The translations under genes and the position numbers were made by a program. From Acidovorax carolinensis (GTDB lineage: Bacteria; Pseudomonadota; Gammaproteobacteria; Burkholderiales; Burkholderiaceae_C): DNA of 64,000 nt. Below are positions 1 through 8,648 of the stretch, piece by piece. Numbering within the stretch: the first letter of the stretch is position 1; every line of letters begins with the position of its first letter. The stretch is taken from positions 3,929,501-3,993,500 of the forward strand of contig NZ_CP021361.1 in NCBI RefSeq assembly GCF_002157145.1. Reading direction: 5' to 3'. The notes beneath the pieces were generated by a model. That model was not told where the DNA came from. It did not search any database and worked only from the letters and a program-made list of their open reading frames with translations.

Positions 1-173
1 ATATGGGGCCAGTGGAGTCGCAATGAAAGTGCTTCGGGTGGAACAGTGCGGTGCGCCCAGCAGGACAGCGGGCGCCCGGTGTCACACCCCATGGCGCATT
101 GACGCCCGCTTCTCGGGGTTGAAGTCCCGCATCCTCCGCATGCGCACATCCATGCCACCGGGCATGGTGCCCG

Positions 174-605
174 TCATGACGCCACCACCACCATCCACGA
201 CAGGCCGAAACGGTCGGCCACCATGCCAAAGGCGGGCGAGAAGAATGTCCTGCCCAGAGGCATCTGCACCGTGCCGCCCTCGGCCAGCGCGCTGAAGAGG
301 CGCTGCGCCTCGGCCTCAGTGGCGGGATTCAACGACAGTGAGACACCCTGGAAATGGGGCTTGCCCGAGCCCAGGCTATCGGACGCCATGAGCTGCGTCT
401 CGCCCACGCGGAAAACGGCGTGCATCACCATCTCGGGCTTGGGCCCGGTGCTCGCCCCCTCTGCCGCACAGCCTTGGCCGGCGGCGGGCTCGGGGTTGTC
501 CTTGTAACGCATCAGTGCCGTCACCTCAGCGCCCAAGGCGCGGCGGTAAAAATCCAGCGCCTCTTCGCAGCGGCCTTCAAAAAACAGATAGGGCTCGACT
601 TTCAT
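174..605 (-). CDS. PhnB-like VOC family protein
   Basis: A 143-residue protein of the vicinal-oxygen-chelate (glyoxalase/PhnB-like) superfamily. It opens with the family's typical first beta-alpha unit (VEPYLFFEGRCEEALDFYRR) and has the second repeat around AVFRVGETQLMASDS. Enzymes of this fold bind a metal or a small ligand, but the substrate of this branch is unknown. The frame stays open to 683; position 605 was chosen because AAGGAG lies just upstream of that ATG and the conserved fold begins there. It stands alone: upstream (606-773) is a gene-free spacer, and downstream (1-173) nothing is supported. Confidence 0.8.
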   Translation of the reverse strand: MKVEPYLFFEGRCEEALDFYRRALGAEVTALMRYKDNPEPAAGQGCAAEGASTGPKPEMVMHAVFRVGETQLMASDSLGSGKPHFQGVSLSLNPATEAEAQRLFSALAEGGTVQMPLGRTFFSPAFGMVADRFGLSWMVVVAS

Positions 606-773
606 GGCGGTCTCCTTGCGGTGGACGGATGAAAAGGGAAGTGTCCCCATTCCGCTTTGCATGACCGTAACCACCCGCAACAACCCTGCCGCCTGAGTGC
701 CGCCCGGATGCCACGCCCCTCGCTGGATCAGCGGTTTCTGGACAGGGTGTAGCGCGGACTGTGACCGCGTTGC

Positions 774-1349
774 TCAGGGCTGCTTGGCCACAAACGCTAC
801 CGTCAATCCCTTGGCGGTGACCGTGATGGGCCCCGGCTGCAGGCCCAGGCCGTCGAACACGGCCGTGTCCTGCGGGCGCAGCTGGTGCAGCGTGACTTCG
901 CGCAGCGATTGCTCGGCCAGCATCGGGCCATAGGCGTTGAGGATTTCCGTGACGGCGGGGCGAAGGGTAGGGAACTCCAGCCGCCCCAGCTTGAGCTGGT
1001 GCGCCCGCAACGTGCGGTCGCTGGCCTCGTAGCGCAGCGCAAACTCCACATCGAACATGCCCGCGTGGCTGCGCCGCAGTGCCGGTCCCGCGGCGTCCAC
1101 CGCCATGGCTGCGCCCAGGCGGTTCACCTCGGGCAGCAGGCGCAGGCGTGGCGCCTGCACCGTAAGGTCAAGCAGCCCCTGCACCGGCACGCTGCGCGGA
1201 AACTTCTGGGCCACCATCTCCTGCAATTGCGCCAGCGGCACGGTGTAACTGGGCTGGGCCTGCGCGCCGCGGCCCACCAGCAACGCCGCGCCACCCCCTG
1301 CCAAAAGGCCGCAGGTGGCAGTGCTCAGAAATCGTCGGCGATGCAGCAT
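774..1349 (-). CDS. Exported DUF1439-like (YceB-type) protein
   Basis: A 191-residue exported protein. The N-terminus has a basic patch (MLHRRRFLS), a hydrophobic Ala/Leu/Gly core and a likely cleavage site after GAQA near residue 31; the RRRFL pattern would also suit Tat export. There is no lipobox cysteine. The mature part (YTVPLAQLQEMVAQKFPRSV, later PTLRPAVTEILN) resembles the DUF1439/YceB family of envelope proteins with unknown role. The start at 1349 follows a weak GGAGAAACCC site; the frame extends to 1442 but the signal peptide sets the start. It is monocistronic as far as can be seen. Confidence 0.65.
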   Translation of the reverse strand: MLHRRRFLSTATCGLLAGGGAALLVGRGAQAQPSYTVPLAQLQEMVAQKFPRSVPVQGLLDLTVQAPRLRLLPEVNRLGAAMAVDAAGPALRRSHAGMFDVEFALRYEASDRTLRAHQLKLGRLEFPTLRPAVTEILNAYGPMLAEQSLREVTLHQLRPQDTAVFDGLGLQPGPITVTAKGLTVAFVAKQP

Positions 1350-1494
1350 GGGTTTCTCCTGGTAGGGAGGTGGGACACGGATGCGGGGAAAAGGTGCCCC
1401 GGCTGCGGTGGGGGGGGTGTGGTGTCGACTGCAGCGCGCCATCCGCGCACGCTGGGGAAGATGGGCAGACTTCCACGCGTTAGCAGCAAAAAAA

Positions 1495-1557
1495 TTGAGC
1501 TGTTTTGGCCTCCAGCGCTTATCCAGAAAGCGCCAGAAGCTATGAACTCAATAGCAA
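1495..1557. repeat. Interspersed AGCGCTT repeat, copy 1
   Basis: Forward copy: TTTTGGCCTCCAGCGCTTAT, then AAGCGCCAGAAGCTATGAA and CAATAGCAA. It lies 3' of the small gene ending at 1559. The paired AGCGCTT/AAGCGC arms can fold into a hairpin. Confidence 0.75.
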
Positions 1558-1558
1558 T

Positions 1559-1849
1559 TCAACGGCCCACCACCGACCAGCCGGCCTTCTGGTTGGTCTT
1601 GTCGTTTTCGTATTCCCAGGCCGTGCCACAGCGGTCGCACACATAGCGGGTGATGGTGACCGGGCCCTGTTCGCGGTCCTCCTGGCGGTTGCCACGTTGC
1701 ACCAGTTCAGCATGGCCGGGCGCCTTGCGCCAGTTGCGCTGGATGCCCTGGCAGGGCTCGCACAGCGCCATGGGTTTGAGTTCGTTCTGTCGGGCCAGGT
1801 CTTTGGTCATGGGGAAGCAGCCATCATCGGCTGGTGGGTTGGTTTGCAT
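1559..1849 (-). CDS. Hypothetical small CxxC protein
   Basis: A predicted 96-residue protein with two cysteine pairs, CEPC near residue 30 and CDRC near residue 72, which suggest a zinc-ribbon-like fold. No enzymatic motif is visible and I do not recognise a named family. An in-frame ATG at 1810 (MTKDLARQ) is an alternative start; neither has a convincing ribosome-binding site. A copy of the interspersed repeat abuts the stop codon. The upstream neighbour is the RIO-like kinase, 69 bp away on the same strand, so co-transcription is possible. Confidence 0.55.
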   Translation of the reverse strand: MQTNPPADDGCFPMTKDLARQNELKPMALCEPCQGIQRNWRKAPGHAELVQRGNRQEDREQGPVTITRYVCDRCGTAWEYENDKTNQKAGWSVVGR

Positions 1850-1918
1850 GCTGCGGGGCGGCTACTGTAAAGCAATGGCGCCATCGCCTGCACAGAAAGG
1901 GTTGCGTGCGGGCTCCGC

Positions 1919-2797
1919 TCAGGCAGTGGTGGCCATGCGCAGCCTGCGCGCCGCGTCTTCGTCGCGCGCATCGTCGATTTCGCGCAGCACGGCCTGCATG
2001 TCCACATCGGCATGTGCGGGCGCATAGATGCCGGTAAGCGGGGTCTCGTTGCTCAGCAGCCCGCTCTGGTACAGGCTCCAGATCTCGGGGCCGTATTGCG
2101 TGCTGCGCAGCTCGGGGGCGAACTGGCCGAAAAAGTCGCGCAGATTGCCCACGTCGCGCAGCAGCATGCGCTGGGCGTGGTTGTTGCCCGCCGCGTCCAC
2201 GGCCTGGGGCAGGTCGATGATGACGGGGCCATCGTGGCCCTCTTCACCCTCAGCGCCGGGCAGGTGCGCCAGCAGGATGTTGAACTCCGACAGATCGCCA
2301 TGCACCACGCCCGCACACAGCATGCGCACCACCTCGGCCACCAGCGTGGCGTGGTGGGTGCGGGCGTCTTCGGGCGTAAAACTTACATCGTTCAGGCGCG
2401 GGGCCGCGTCGCCGTTCGCATCGGTTACCAGCTCCATCAGCAATACGCCGTCGTGAAAGTTGTAGGGCTGCGGCACGCGCACGCCTGCGGCAGCCAGGCG
2501 GTAGAGCGCATCGACCTCGGCGCTTTGCCAGGCGGCCTCTTGCTCTTGCCGGCCGAACTTGCTGCCCTTGGCCATCGCGCGGGCCGAGCGTGAATTCTTG
2601 ACTTTGCGGTTTTCGGTGTAGTCCACCGCTTGGCGGAAGCTGCGGTTGTTGGCCTCTTTGTAGATCTTGGCGCAGCGGGTTTCATCGCCACAGCGCACCA
2701 CGAAGACCATGGCTTCCTTGCCGCTCATGAGTTGCCGAACCACGGTGTCGATGAGGCCTTCCTCAATGAGGGATTGCAGGCGGGGGGGTGCTTTCAT
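1919..2797 (-). CDS. RIO-type serine/threonine protein kinase
   Basis: A 292-residue atypical protein kinase of the RIO1-like family. Visible kinase elements are the ATP-site lysine in AKIYKE (about K44), the RIO catalytic loop HGDLSEFN (166-173) and the metal-binding IIDLPQ (about 193-198), the RIO counterpart of DFG. Archaeal and eukaryotic RIO kinases act in ribosome maturation; the bacterial members have no settled substrate. The ATG at 2797 starts the conserved sequence (MKAPPRLQSLIEEGLI); the upstream extension to 2839 looks non-coding. The DTW-domain gene ends or starts 70 bp away on the same strand. Confidence 0.85.
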   Translation of the reverse strand: MKAPPRLQSLIEEGLIDTVVRQLMSGKEAMVFVVRCGDETRCAKIYKEANNRSFRQAVDYTENRKVKNSRSARAMAKGSKFGRQEQEAAWQSAEVDALYRLAAAGVRVPQPYNFHDGVLLMELVTDANGDAAPRLNDVSFTPEDARTHHATLVAEVVRMLCAGVVHGDLSEFNILLAHLPGAEGEEGHDGPVIIDLPQAVDAAGNNHAQRMLLRDVGNLRDFFGQFAPELRSTQYGPEIWSLYQSGLLSNETPLTGIYAPAHADVDMQAVLREIDDARDEDAARRLRMATTA

Positions 2798-2867
2798 CGG
2801 TGCATTTTGCGCCCGGTGCGCAATCCCATGGCGCGGCACAGGATGCTGGTGCCGGGTGGTAAGTGGC

Positions 2868-3644
2868 TCAGGCCAGCGCGCTCAGATCGCGCAGGCGCTG
2901 GTGCAGCGCGTCGTTCTCATCCACCGGCAGCTGGTTTTTGGCCTGCAGATAGTGGTGGGTGAACACGTCAAGGTAAGCCTCCAGCGTCTGCGCCGCGCGC
3001 GTTTCGCCCGCCAGTTCAAGGCACAGGGCGGCCACCTCGGAGGTGCACAGGTGGTCGTCGTGCAGCGCATGGCGCAGGCGGTAGCGCGAGCGTTGCCCCG
3101 GCTGCAGGGTGAGCACGGGCAGGCGATCCAGATAAGGGCTTTTGCGAAACATGCGGCGCGCCTCGGGCCAGGTGCCATCGAGCAGCACAAACAGCGGGCG
3201 CTTGCCGCCACCGGCGCCCTGCGGGGCATCGGGGCCCGCGTTGCAGGCAAGGTCGGTCAGCACCCGCTCGGGCGCCACATCATCACCCGGGAACACCACC
3301 ACCGGCTGCCACTGCGGGTCGGCCAGCAGGGCCAGCAGATCCGGGTGCACCGAGGTGCGCGCCCAGCCAAAGGCAAAGGTGTCGGCCACCACATCGGCGA
3401 TCAGCCAGCCGGTGTTGCTGGGCTTGAGCGCCTCAACATCGCCCATCAGCAAACACACACCCGCGCGGGTGGGCACGGTCGGGCGCAGCGCGCACAGGCA
3501 GTGGCTGGGCAGCAGGCGGCAGCCCGCGCAGCGCTCGCCGCGCGGGCCACCACGCGCCAGAAAGGGCTTGGAACTGCGCGCCAGGCGCTCGGTGCGCTGG
3601 CGCGAGACGGCATGGGGAATCACGGGCGCTGCGGCCATGGTCAT
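2868..3644 (-). CDS. DTW-domain protein, tRNA-uridine aminocarboxypropyltransferase-like
   Basis: A 258-residue DTW-domain protein. The family includes TapT/TuaA, which transfers an aminocarboxypropyl group from SAM to a uridine in tRNA (acp3U). Visible are an N-terminal zinc-binding segment (CAGCRLLPSHCLC) and the signature DGTWPEARRM, in which the usual DTW reads DGTW. The chosen start (3644) overlaps the stop of the upstream methyltransferase as ATGA, suggesting translational coupling; in-frame alternatives are 3659 and 3638. An RNA-modification role together with the methyltransferase is inference. Confidence 0.8.
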   Translation of the reverse strand: MTMAAAPVIPHAVSRQRTERLARSSKPFLARGGPRGERCAGCRLLPSHCLCALRPTVPTRAGVCLLMGDVEALKPSNTGWLIADVVADTFAFGWARTSVHPDLLALLADPQWQPVVVFPGDDVAPERVLTDLACNAGPDAPQGAGGGKRPLFVLLDGTWPEARRMFRKSPYLDRLPVLTLQPGQRSRYRLRHALHDDHLCTSEVAALCLELAGETRAAQTLEAYLDVFTHHYLQAKNQLPVDENDALHQRLRDLSALA

Positions 3645-4258
3645 CGGCCGCCCGTGCATTCGAGCTCAAACAGCGGCACCTCGGACTGGCGGCTCAGCCA
3701 CAGGCCGCCGCCCAGCTCGGTAAAGCCCTCTTGCAGGCCGCGCCGGTACAGCTCGGCCCGGTGGCGAAACAGTCGCGGGTCGGTCAGGTCTTCGTCGAGG
3801 ATGTCGCGCTCATAGTCCTCGCGCGTGACGGCCTCGACATACAGCGCGCCCCGGCTCAACCGGCCCAGGTTGCGCAAGGCCAGTTTCAGGTCGGACGGGT
3901 TCAGGTAGGGCAGCACGCCCTGGCAGATCACCAGGTCGAACGGCTCGGCCGGGTCATGGGCCTGGTAGTCCACCACCGAACCGCGCTCCCAGCCAAAGCG
4001 CCCGCACAGGTAGTCGCTGAGCTCCACGCCGTGGTAGCTGGCATCGGGGAAATGCCTGGCCACCGCTGCACGCCACAGGCCAATGCCACAGCCCACATCG
4101 AGCACCCGCTTCACTGGCACGCGCAGGTACTGCAGGTAGCTGCACACAAAGGCGCCCAGCCGCTCGGCGTGCTCGGGGTCTATCACGCTGGTTTTCTTGT
4201 CGAAGTAGTAGCGCTGGTAGTAGGCCTCATCGAACCAGGTATCACTTGCAGATTTCAC
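3641..4258 (-). CDS. Class I SAM-dependent methyltransferase
   Basis: A 205-residue methyltransferase. The SAM-binding motif I is VLDVGCGIGLW (about residues 59-69), followed by an acidic residue at the end of strand 2 (GVELSDY), and motif IV-like FDLVICQGVLPYL. The substrate cannot be read from the sequence. It starts with GTG at 4258, preceded by a strong GAGGAG site that fixes the start. Its stop overlaps the start of the DTW-domain gene by ATGA, so the two probably form a two-gene operon. Confidence 0.8.
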   Translation of the reverse strand: MKSASDTWFDEAYYQRYYFDKKTSVIDPEHAERLGAFVCSYLQYLRVPVKRVLDVGCGIGLWRAAVARHFPDASYHGVELSDYLCGRFGWERGSVVDYQAHDPAEPFDLVICQGVLPYLNPSDLKLALRNLGRLSRGALYVEAVTREDYERDILDEDLTDPRLFRHRAELYRRGLQEGFTELGGGLWLSRQSEVPLFELECTGGR

Positions 4259-4365
4259 TCGCCCTCCTCAGGCTGGCAACACCGTCCACGGCAACAGCGC
4301 GCGTGAGGGACAGTGGCGGGCAAGTATGGCGCAGGTGCCGTTGCGGCGTGGGCGGCTGCGCAATT

Positions 4366-4425
4366 GGAGTGTTTTAGGGCTTCAGCGCTTATGTCGCCTG
4401 CGCAAGCAGCTATGAATATTGCATC
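4366..4425. repeat. Interspersed AGCGCTT repeat, copy 2
   Basis: Forward copy in the 229-bp spacer between the VOC gene and the methyltransferase: GTTTTAGGGCTTCAGCGCTT, a diverged loop, then CGCAAGCAGCTATGAA. Confidence 0.65.
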
Positions 4426-4487
4426 ACCGTGCAGGCCTGGCATAGGCCATGGCACAAGGTGCCGTTGCGAGCGCGGTTGTCGCAGGC

Positions 4488-4868
4488 CTACTTGGCAGGG
4501 CGGTGCAGCACGCAGAGCTTGTTGCCGTCCGGGTCGCGCAGATACGCCAGGTACAGCGGGCCGCCGGGGCCTTCGCGAAAGCCCGGTGGGTCTTCGCAAG
4601 TGGTGCCGCCATGGGCCACGCCCGCCGCATGCCAGGCGGCTGCCTGCTCAGGCGACTGTGCGGTAAAGCCGATGGTGCTGCCATTGCCGTGGCAGGCCGG
4701 CTCGCCATTGATCGGCGTGGAGATGGCGAACGTGCCGCCCGCGCTGCGGTAGAAATAGCGGTTCTTGTTGGCCAGGCCGGGCGCAATGCCCAAGGTGCCA
4801 AGCAGCGCGTCGTAGAACCGCTTCGACATTTCCAGATCGTTCACACCCACCATCACATGACTGAACAT
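4488..4868 (-). CDS. VOC family protein (glyoxalase/bleomycin-resistance fold)
   Basis: A 126-residue VOC-superfamily protein with the typical opening (HVMVGVNDLEMSKRFYDALL) and a C-terminal strand LYLAYLRDPDGNKLCVLH common in lactoylglutathione-lyase-like members. The substrate is unknown. GGAGG lies 6 nt before the ATG at 4868 but touches the earlier ATG at 4874, so the later ATG is the better start. The gene is divergent from the flavin reductase. Confidence 0.8.
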   Translation of the reverse strand: MFSHVMVGVNDLEMSKRFYDALLGTLGIAPGLANKNRYFYRSAGGTFAISTPINGEPACHGNGSTIGFTAQSPEQAAAWHAAGVAHGGTTCEDPPGFREGPGGPLYLAYLRDPDGNKLCVLHRPAK

Positions 4869-5022
4869 TGGCATCCTCCGTTGAAACCCGGCATCGGGTG
4901 AAATAAGTTGCTGCGCATGTTACGTGCGATGCCCGGCGCCTGACCATCCAGTCCAACCGCAGCACGTAGCTCCACGTACCCATGGCACTCCAAAAGACCG
5001 CCACGCCGCCAAAATCCACGCC

Positions 5023-5598
5023 ATGCAACCCACCCATTTCACCCCCGTTCTGCTCGACAAAGCCTACCGCCTGCTCAACCACGGCCCCACGGTGCTGGTG
5101 TCCGCCAGCCATGGCGGCGTGGACAACGTCATGTCAGCCGCCTGGGTCTGCGCGCTGGACTTTGCCCCGCCCAAGGTCACGGTGGTGCTCGACAAGGCCA
5201 CGCGCACACGCGAACTGGTGGAAGCCAGCGGCTGCTTCGCCTTGCAGCTGCCCACCGTGACACAGGCTGCGATGACGGTAGCCGTCGGCACCGACAGCGC
5301 CAAGACCGTGCCTGACAAACTGCAACGCCACGGGGTGGCGTTGTTTGAAGCCCCCGGCCACCCCAGCACCCCGCTGGTGCATGGCTGCGCCGCCTGGCTG
5401 GTATGCCGCGTCATTCCCGAGCCGCACAATCAGCAGGCCTACGACCTCTTCATCGGCGAAGTGGTAGCCGCCTGGGCCGACGAGCGTGTGTTCCGCAACG
5501 GGCACTGGGAGTTCGACACCGCCCCGGACGAACTGCGCACCTTGCATTACGTGGCGGGTGGGCAGTTTTATGCGACGGGGGCTTCGGTGCGGGTGTGA
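5023..5598 (+). CDS. Flavin reductase family protein
   Basis: A 191-residue protein of the flavin-reductase-like FMN-binding split-barrel family. Visible features are TVLVSASHGGVDNVMSAAWV (the strand-loop that contacts FMN), a second strand pair around PPKVTVVLDKATRTREL, and the C-terminal FIGEVVAAWADERVF. Members reduce flavin with NAD(P)H or bind FMN. The first in-frame ATG that begins the conserved region is 5023; no strong ribosome-binding site is visible. It is followed by a short perfect hairpin (5614-5638) and converges on the NERD-helicase gene. Confidence 0.8.
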   Translation: MQPTHFTPVLLDKAYRLLNHGPTVLVSASHGGVDNVMSAAWVCALDFAPPKVTVVLDKATRTRELVEASGCFALQLPTVTQAAMTVAVGTDSAKTVPDKLQRHGVALFEAPGHPSTPLVHGCAAWLVCRVIPEPHNQQAYDLFIGEVVAAWADERVFRNGHWEFDTAPDELRTLHYVAGGQFYATGASVRV

Positions 5599-5613
5599 GC
5601 CGCATTTTGATTA

Positions 5614-5638
5614 ATACGGCTCGGGCTTTGAGCCGTAT
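5614..5638. other. Perfect 9-bp hairpin between convergent genes
   Basis: ATACGGCTC and GAGCCGTAT pair perfectly around a 7-nt loop (GGGCTTT). It lies between the convergent flavin reductase and helicase genes. No T run follows, so it is a weak terminator candidate. Confidence 0.5.
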
Positions 5639-5757
5639 CGATCCAAACCGGCTTGGACGGAAATCGATGAAGTGCGGATGAGAAATAGATACGAGGCAAG
5701 GCGACCTCAATTCCGAAGTGCGACACCGGGCATTGAGGTCAAGATGGAAAAGAAAAA

Positions 5758-7605
5758 TTACCAGCAAACTAGGCGATCAGAAACCAAAGCCAACCTCTGT
5801 GTCGCCCTGGTAGCCGCCACATAAAGCACCCGCGCAGCCTCCCTGCGCGCCTGCAGTTCGGCGTGCGAGAGCGCCTCTGCGCACTTTCCCGCCCCGTGGG
5901 CAGGATCCAGCGCCCCCACCCCCGATATCGCCACCACCGGAAACTCCAGCCCCTTGCTGACCTTCATGGTCATGACCTTCACGCTGTTAGCCAGCGGGTC
6001 GTAGTCGCCCACGCCGAGGCGGTTTTGCACGGGCAGGCCGCGCTTGGCCAGTGTGCTGGCACACAGGTCGCGGGTTTTGGCGTCGCGGCACAGCACGGCC
6101 ATGTCGCCCCAAGCAAAGCCATCGGCGTGGGCGCCCTGCAATAGCTCCGCAATCTTGGCAGCCTGTTCGGGCAGAGTCAGCAAATTGATGATGATGGGCT
6201 CGGGGCCATCGCGGCCGCAACTAACAGGTTTAACGAGAGGAATGCCGTCGTCATCCCGATCTTCGGCCGTGAGCAAATCGCCCGCGATGGCGTTGGCGGT
6301 TTGCAGAATCTGCCGCGTGTTGCGGTAATTGATCTTGAGGATGGTGGTGCGGCCCTGGGCCTGGATGCCCACGCTTTTGAAGCTGAAGTTCTTCTTGCGG
6401 CCCCGGTCGTAGATGCTCTGCGCGTCGTCGTACAGAACCAGCAGGGTGTTGGTGGTGGGGTCCACCATTTGCGTGACGAGCTTGAGCCACTCGGGCGCAA
6501 AGTCGTGGCCTTCGTCGATGAGCACGGCGAGGTATTGACGCGTGGGGATATGGCCGCGCTCCACGCCGGTGATGACGCGCTGCACCATGTCGGCAAAGAA
6601 GGCTTCTTGCGGCAGGTTGTTGGCGGGCAGGCCCTGGCCGTAAGCCACGAGCTGGGCACGGGCCCATTTGTGAAAGTGCACGCAGTGCACGCGCTCACCC
6701 AGGCCCTTGGCGGCCAAGGTGGCGGCCAGCTTCACGGCCAGGGGCTCGTTGTAGCAAAGCACCAGCACGGGCTTGCCTGCAGCCGTGGCGCGGGCCAGGT
6801 ATTCGGCGCGGTAGCCGAGGATCATGGTTTTGCCCGAACCCGCCACGCCGTGGATGACGCGGTGGCCGTCACCCAGGCTGCGGGCCAGTTGCTCTTGCTG
6901 CAGGTCCATCACGCGCAGCATGTCGGGCACTTCGGCCTGCATGTCGGCCTCGTCAAACAGGCTGGCCTGATCGGGGATGCGCACCTGCGGAAAGAGGATC
7001 CAGCGCACCCGGTCGATTTGCGGCAAGGTGAGCGTCTGGTAGCGCTCGTAGGGAAACATTTCCCACAGGCGGCTCTGGAAAACCTCCGCGTCCACGCTCT
7101 CGGTCATCTCGTCGCTGCAGATCACGCGGTGGGCGGCGATGGCTTTGTCCAGCTGCGCATCGGTGAACTGCCTGCGCGTGATGTTGGGCAACACCACGCC
7201 GTAGCTCCACGCAAAAACCACCTCGCCCTGGCGGCGGCCATCGGGGTGCACCAGGCGCTTGTCGGCGCGCAGGGCGCCGAGCACGGCGTGGGCGTAATTG
7301 CGCGCTTGGGCGAAAGGGGATTGGATGTGCTTGGGCCCGCCGCTGGCGTTGTCCAGAATAGTCCACTCGTCTTTGTCAGCCTGCACGATGGTGCTCAGGC
7401 GGAAGTCTTTGACTTCCAGAATCAAGAGGCCCCGGCTGGGGTGCAGCACGATAAAGTCGGGATGCAGTTGCTGGGGACCCACGGGCACGTCATACCAGAG
7501 CAGGTAGTCGTCGTCGAGCTTGTGCTCCAGACGCTCTGCCAGGCGCCGCTCTCCGCTTGTCATGCGCGAAACACATGCGCCCAATGCTGGTATCAATGTC
7601 GCCAT
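5758..7605 (-). CDS. NERD-domain UvrD/Rep-like superfamily I helicase
   Basis: A 615-residue protein combining an N-terminal NERD (nuclease-related) domain, about residues 20-150 with DFIVLHPSRGLLILEVKD, and an SF1 helicase core. Helicase motifs are Walker A GVAGSGKT (about 255), Walker B VLIDEGHDF, motif III-like LYDDAQSIYD, motif IV-like INYRNTRQI, motif V MKVSKGLEFPVV and motif VI YVAATRATQRL. It probably acts on DNA or RNA with processing activity; no precise role is known. Such proteins occur in accessory and defence-like contexts, but the neighbours here are ordinary metabolic genes. The ATG is preceded by a weak AGGTGG. Confidence 0.85.
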   Translation of the reverse strand: MATLIPALGACVSRMTSGERRLAERLEHKLDDDYLLWYDVPVGPQQLHPDFIVLHPSRGLLILEVKDFRLSTIVQADKDEWTILDNASGGPKHIQSPFAQARNYAHAVLGALRADKRLVHPDGRRQGEVVFAWSYGVVLPNITRRQFTDAQLDKAIAAHRVICSDEMTESVDAEVFQSRLWEMFPYERYQTLTLPQIDRVRWILFPQVRIPDQASLFDEADMQAEVPDMLRVMDLQQEQLARSLGDGHRVIHGVAGSGKTMILGYRAEYLARATAAGKPVLVLCYNEPLAVKLAATLAAKGLGERVHCVHFHKWARAQLVAYGQGLPANNLPQEAFFADMVQRVITGVERGHIPTRQYLAVLIDEGHDFAPEWLKLVTQMVDPTTNTLLVLYDDAQSIYDRGRKKNFSFKSVGIQAQGRTTILKINYRNTRQILQTANAIAGDLLTAEDRDDDGIPLVKPVSCGRDGPEPIIINLLTLPEQAAKIAELLQGAHADGFAWGDMAVLCRDAKTRDLCASTLAKRGLPVQNRLGVGDYDPLANSVKVMTMKVSKGLEFPVVAISGVGALDPAHGAGKCAEALSHAELQARREAARVLYVAATRATQRLALVSDRLVCW

Positions 7606-7757
7606 GCCACCTGTTGCCTCCCCTGTTTGCCCGTTGATGTGTGCAGTTGTTAATGCACTGTAGGGGGTGTGGCGACAAGGCGCAACCCGTGGAGGGTCAA
7701 AGCGGCCTCAAAGCACTGCAGCAGCGGGGCGACTGAAAAGACCGCCCGCAGAACGAT

Positions 7758-7809
7758 ACAAAAGGGCTGCAGTCCTTATGAATAAAGCGCGAGCAGCTAT
7801 TAGTTTTAA
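7758..7809. repeat. Interspersed AGCGCTT repeat, copy 3
   Basis: Diverged forward copy (AAAAGGGCTGCAGTCCTTAT, then AATAAAGCGCGAGCAGCTAT) in the 218-bp spacer 7606-7823, which holds nothing else recognisable. Confidence 0.6.
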
Positions 7810-7823
7810 ATCATTGCGCACAC

Positions 7824-8585
7824 TCAGCCCTTGACCAGCCCGCCATCCACGATCAGGTTCTGCCCGGTCACAGCACGCGACCAGGGCGAGAGGAAGAACA
7901 GCACGGCGTCGGCAAACTCGGCCGGCGTGGTCACGCGGCGCAGCGGGGTCAGGCTGGCGATGAGTTCGAACACGGCCTCGGGCGTGGCGCTGCTGGCGTC
8001 GGTGCTGCGCAGCAGGCCGCCCGACACCATGTTCACCGTGATGCCGTGCGGCCCCAGGTCGTTGGCCGCCGTGCGGGTGAGCGACAGTAGCGCGGCCTTG
8101 GCGGCGGTGTAGTCGTGGTAAGGCACCACCGGGTTCTGGAACAGGTTGGTGCCCACGTTCACGATGCGGCCGAAGCCCTGTGCGCGCATGCCGGGCAGTG
8201 CGGCCTGCAAGGTGTTGAGCGCACCCTTCACGGCGCCTTCGATCTGCTGGTTGAAGCGCTGCCATGCAATGTCGCCAATCTGCGGGCGGGCGTCGCCGTC
8301 GAACCGAAAGCCCACCAGTGCGTTGTTCACCACGCTGCTGATGGCCTGGCCGGTGCGCTCATGGGCCTGCGCAAACAGCTGGTGCACGGCGACGGTATCG
8401 GTCACATCGGCCTGCAGCGCGATGGCGCGCGGGCCCAGTTCTTCGGCCAGCGCGGCGGCGGCCTGGTCGCTGCGGTGGTAGTTGATGACCACGCCCGCGC
8501 CTTCGCGCGCCAGCGCCCGTGTGATGGCCTGACCCAGACCGCGCGCGCCGCCGGTCACCAAAACCCATTGTTCCGCTATCAGCAT
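7824..8585 (-). CDS. SDR family oxidoreductase (FabG-like)
   Basis: A 253-residue short-chain dehydrogenase/reductase. The cofactor loop is TGGARGLGQ (about residues 11-19). The active-site YxxxK is YTAAK, about residue 155. The usual catalytic Ser strand reads VNVGTN, so the serine position is replaced or shifted, and NNAG reads NNAL. The C-terminus ends with the FabG-like TGQNLIVDGGLVKG. It is probably an NAD(P)H-dependent reductase of unknown substrate. The tyrosine-phosphatase gene lies 63 bp upstream on the same strand. Confidence 0.85.
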   Translation of the reverse strand: MLIAEQWVLVTGGARGLGQAITRALAREGAGVVINYHRSDQAAAALAEELGPRAIALQADVTDTVAVHQLFAQAHERTGQAISSVVNNALVGFRFDGDARPQIGDIAWQRFNQQIEGAVKGALNTLQAALPGMRAQGFGRIVNVGTNLFQNPVVPYHDYTAAKAALLSLTRTAANDLGPHGITVNMVSGGLLRSTDASSATPEAVFELIASLTPLRRVTTPAEFADAVLFFLSPWSRAVTGQNLIVDGGLVKG

Positions 8586-8648
8586 GTCGATTCCTCAGAT
8601 GGATGCAGGCGCCGATTGTGGCCGCAAAGGCGCCTGGTGCGCGGAGCG

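Noticed and set aside
1..173. Possible gene start at position 23
   Set aside because: The short frame has no ribosome-binding site or recognisable family and overlaps the well-supported VOC gene in antisense.
5758..7605. NERD-helicase as part of a defence island
   Set aside because: The neighbours are ordinary metabolic genes and no nuclease, methyltransferase or toxin partner is adjacent; only the domain type hints at defence.
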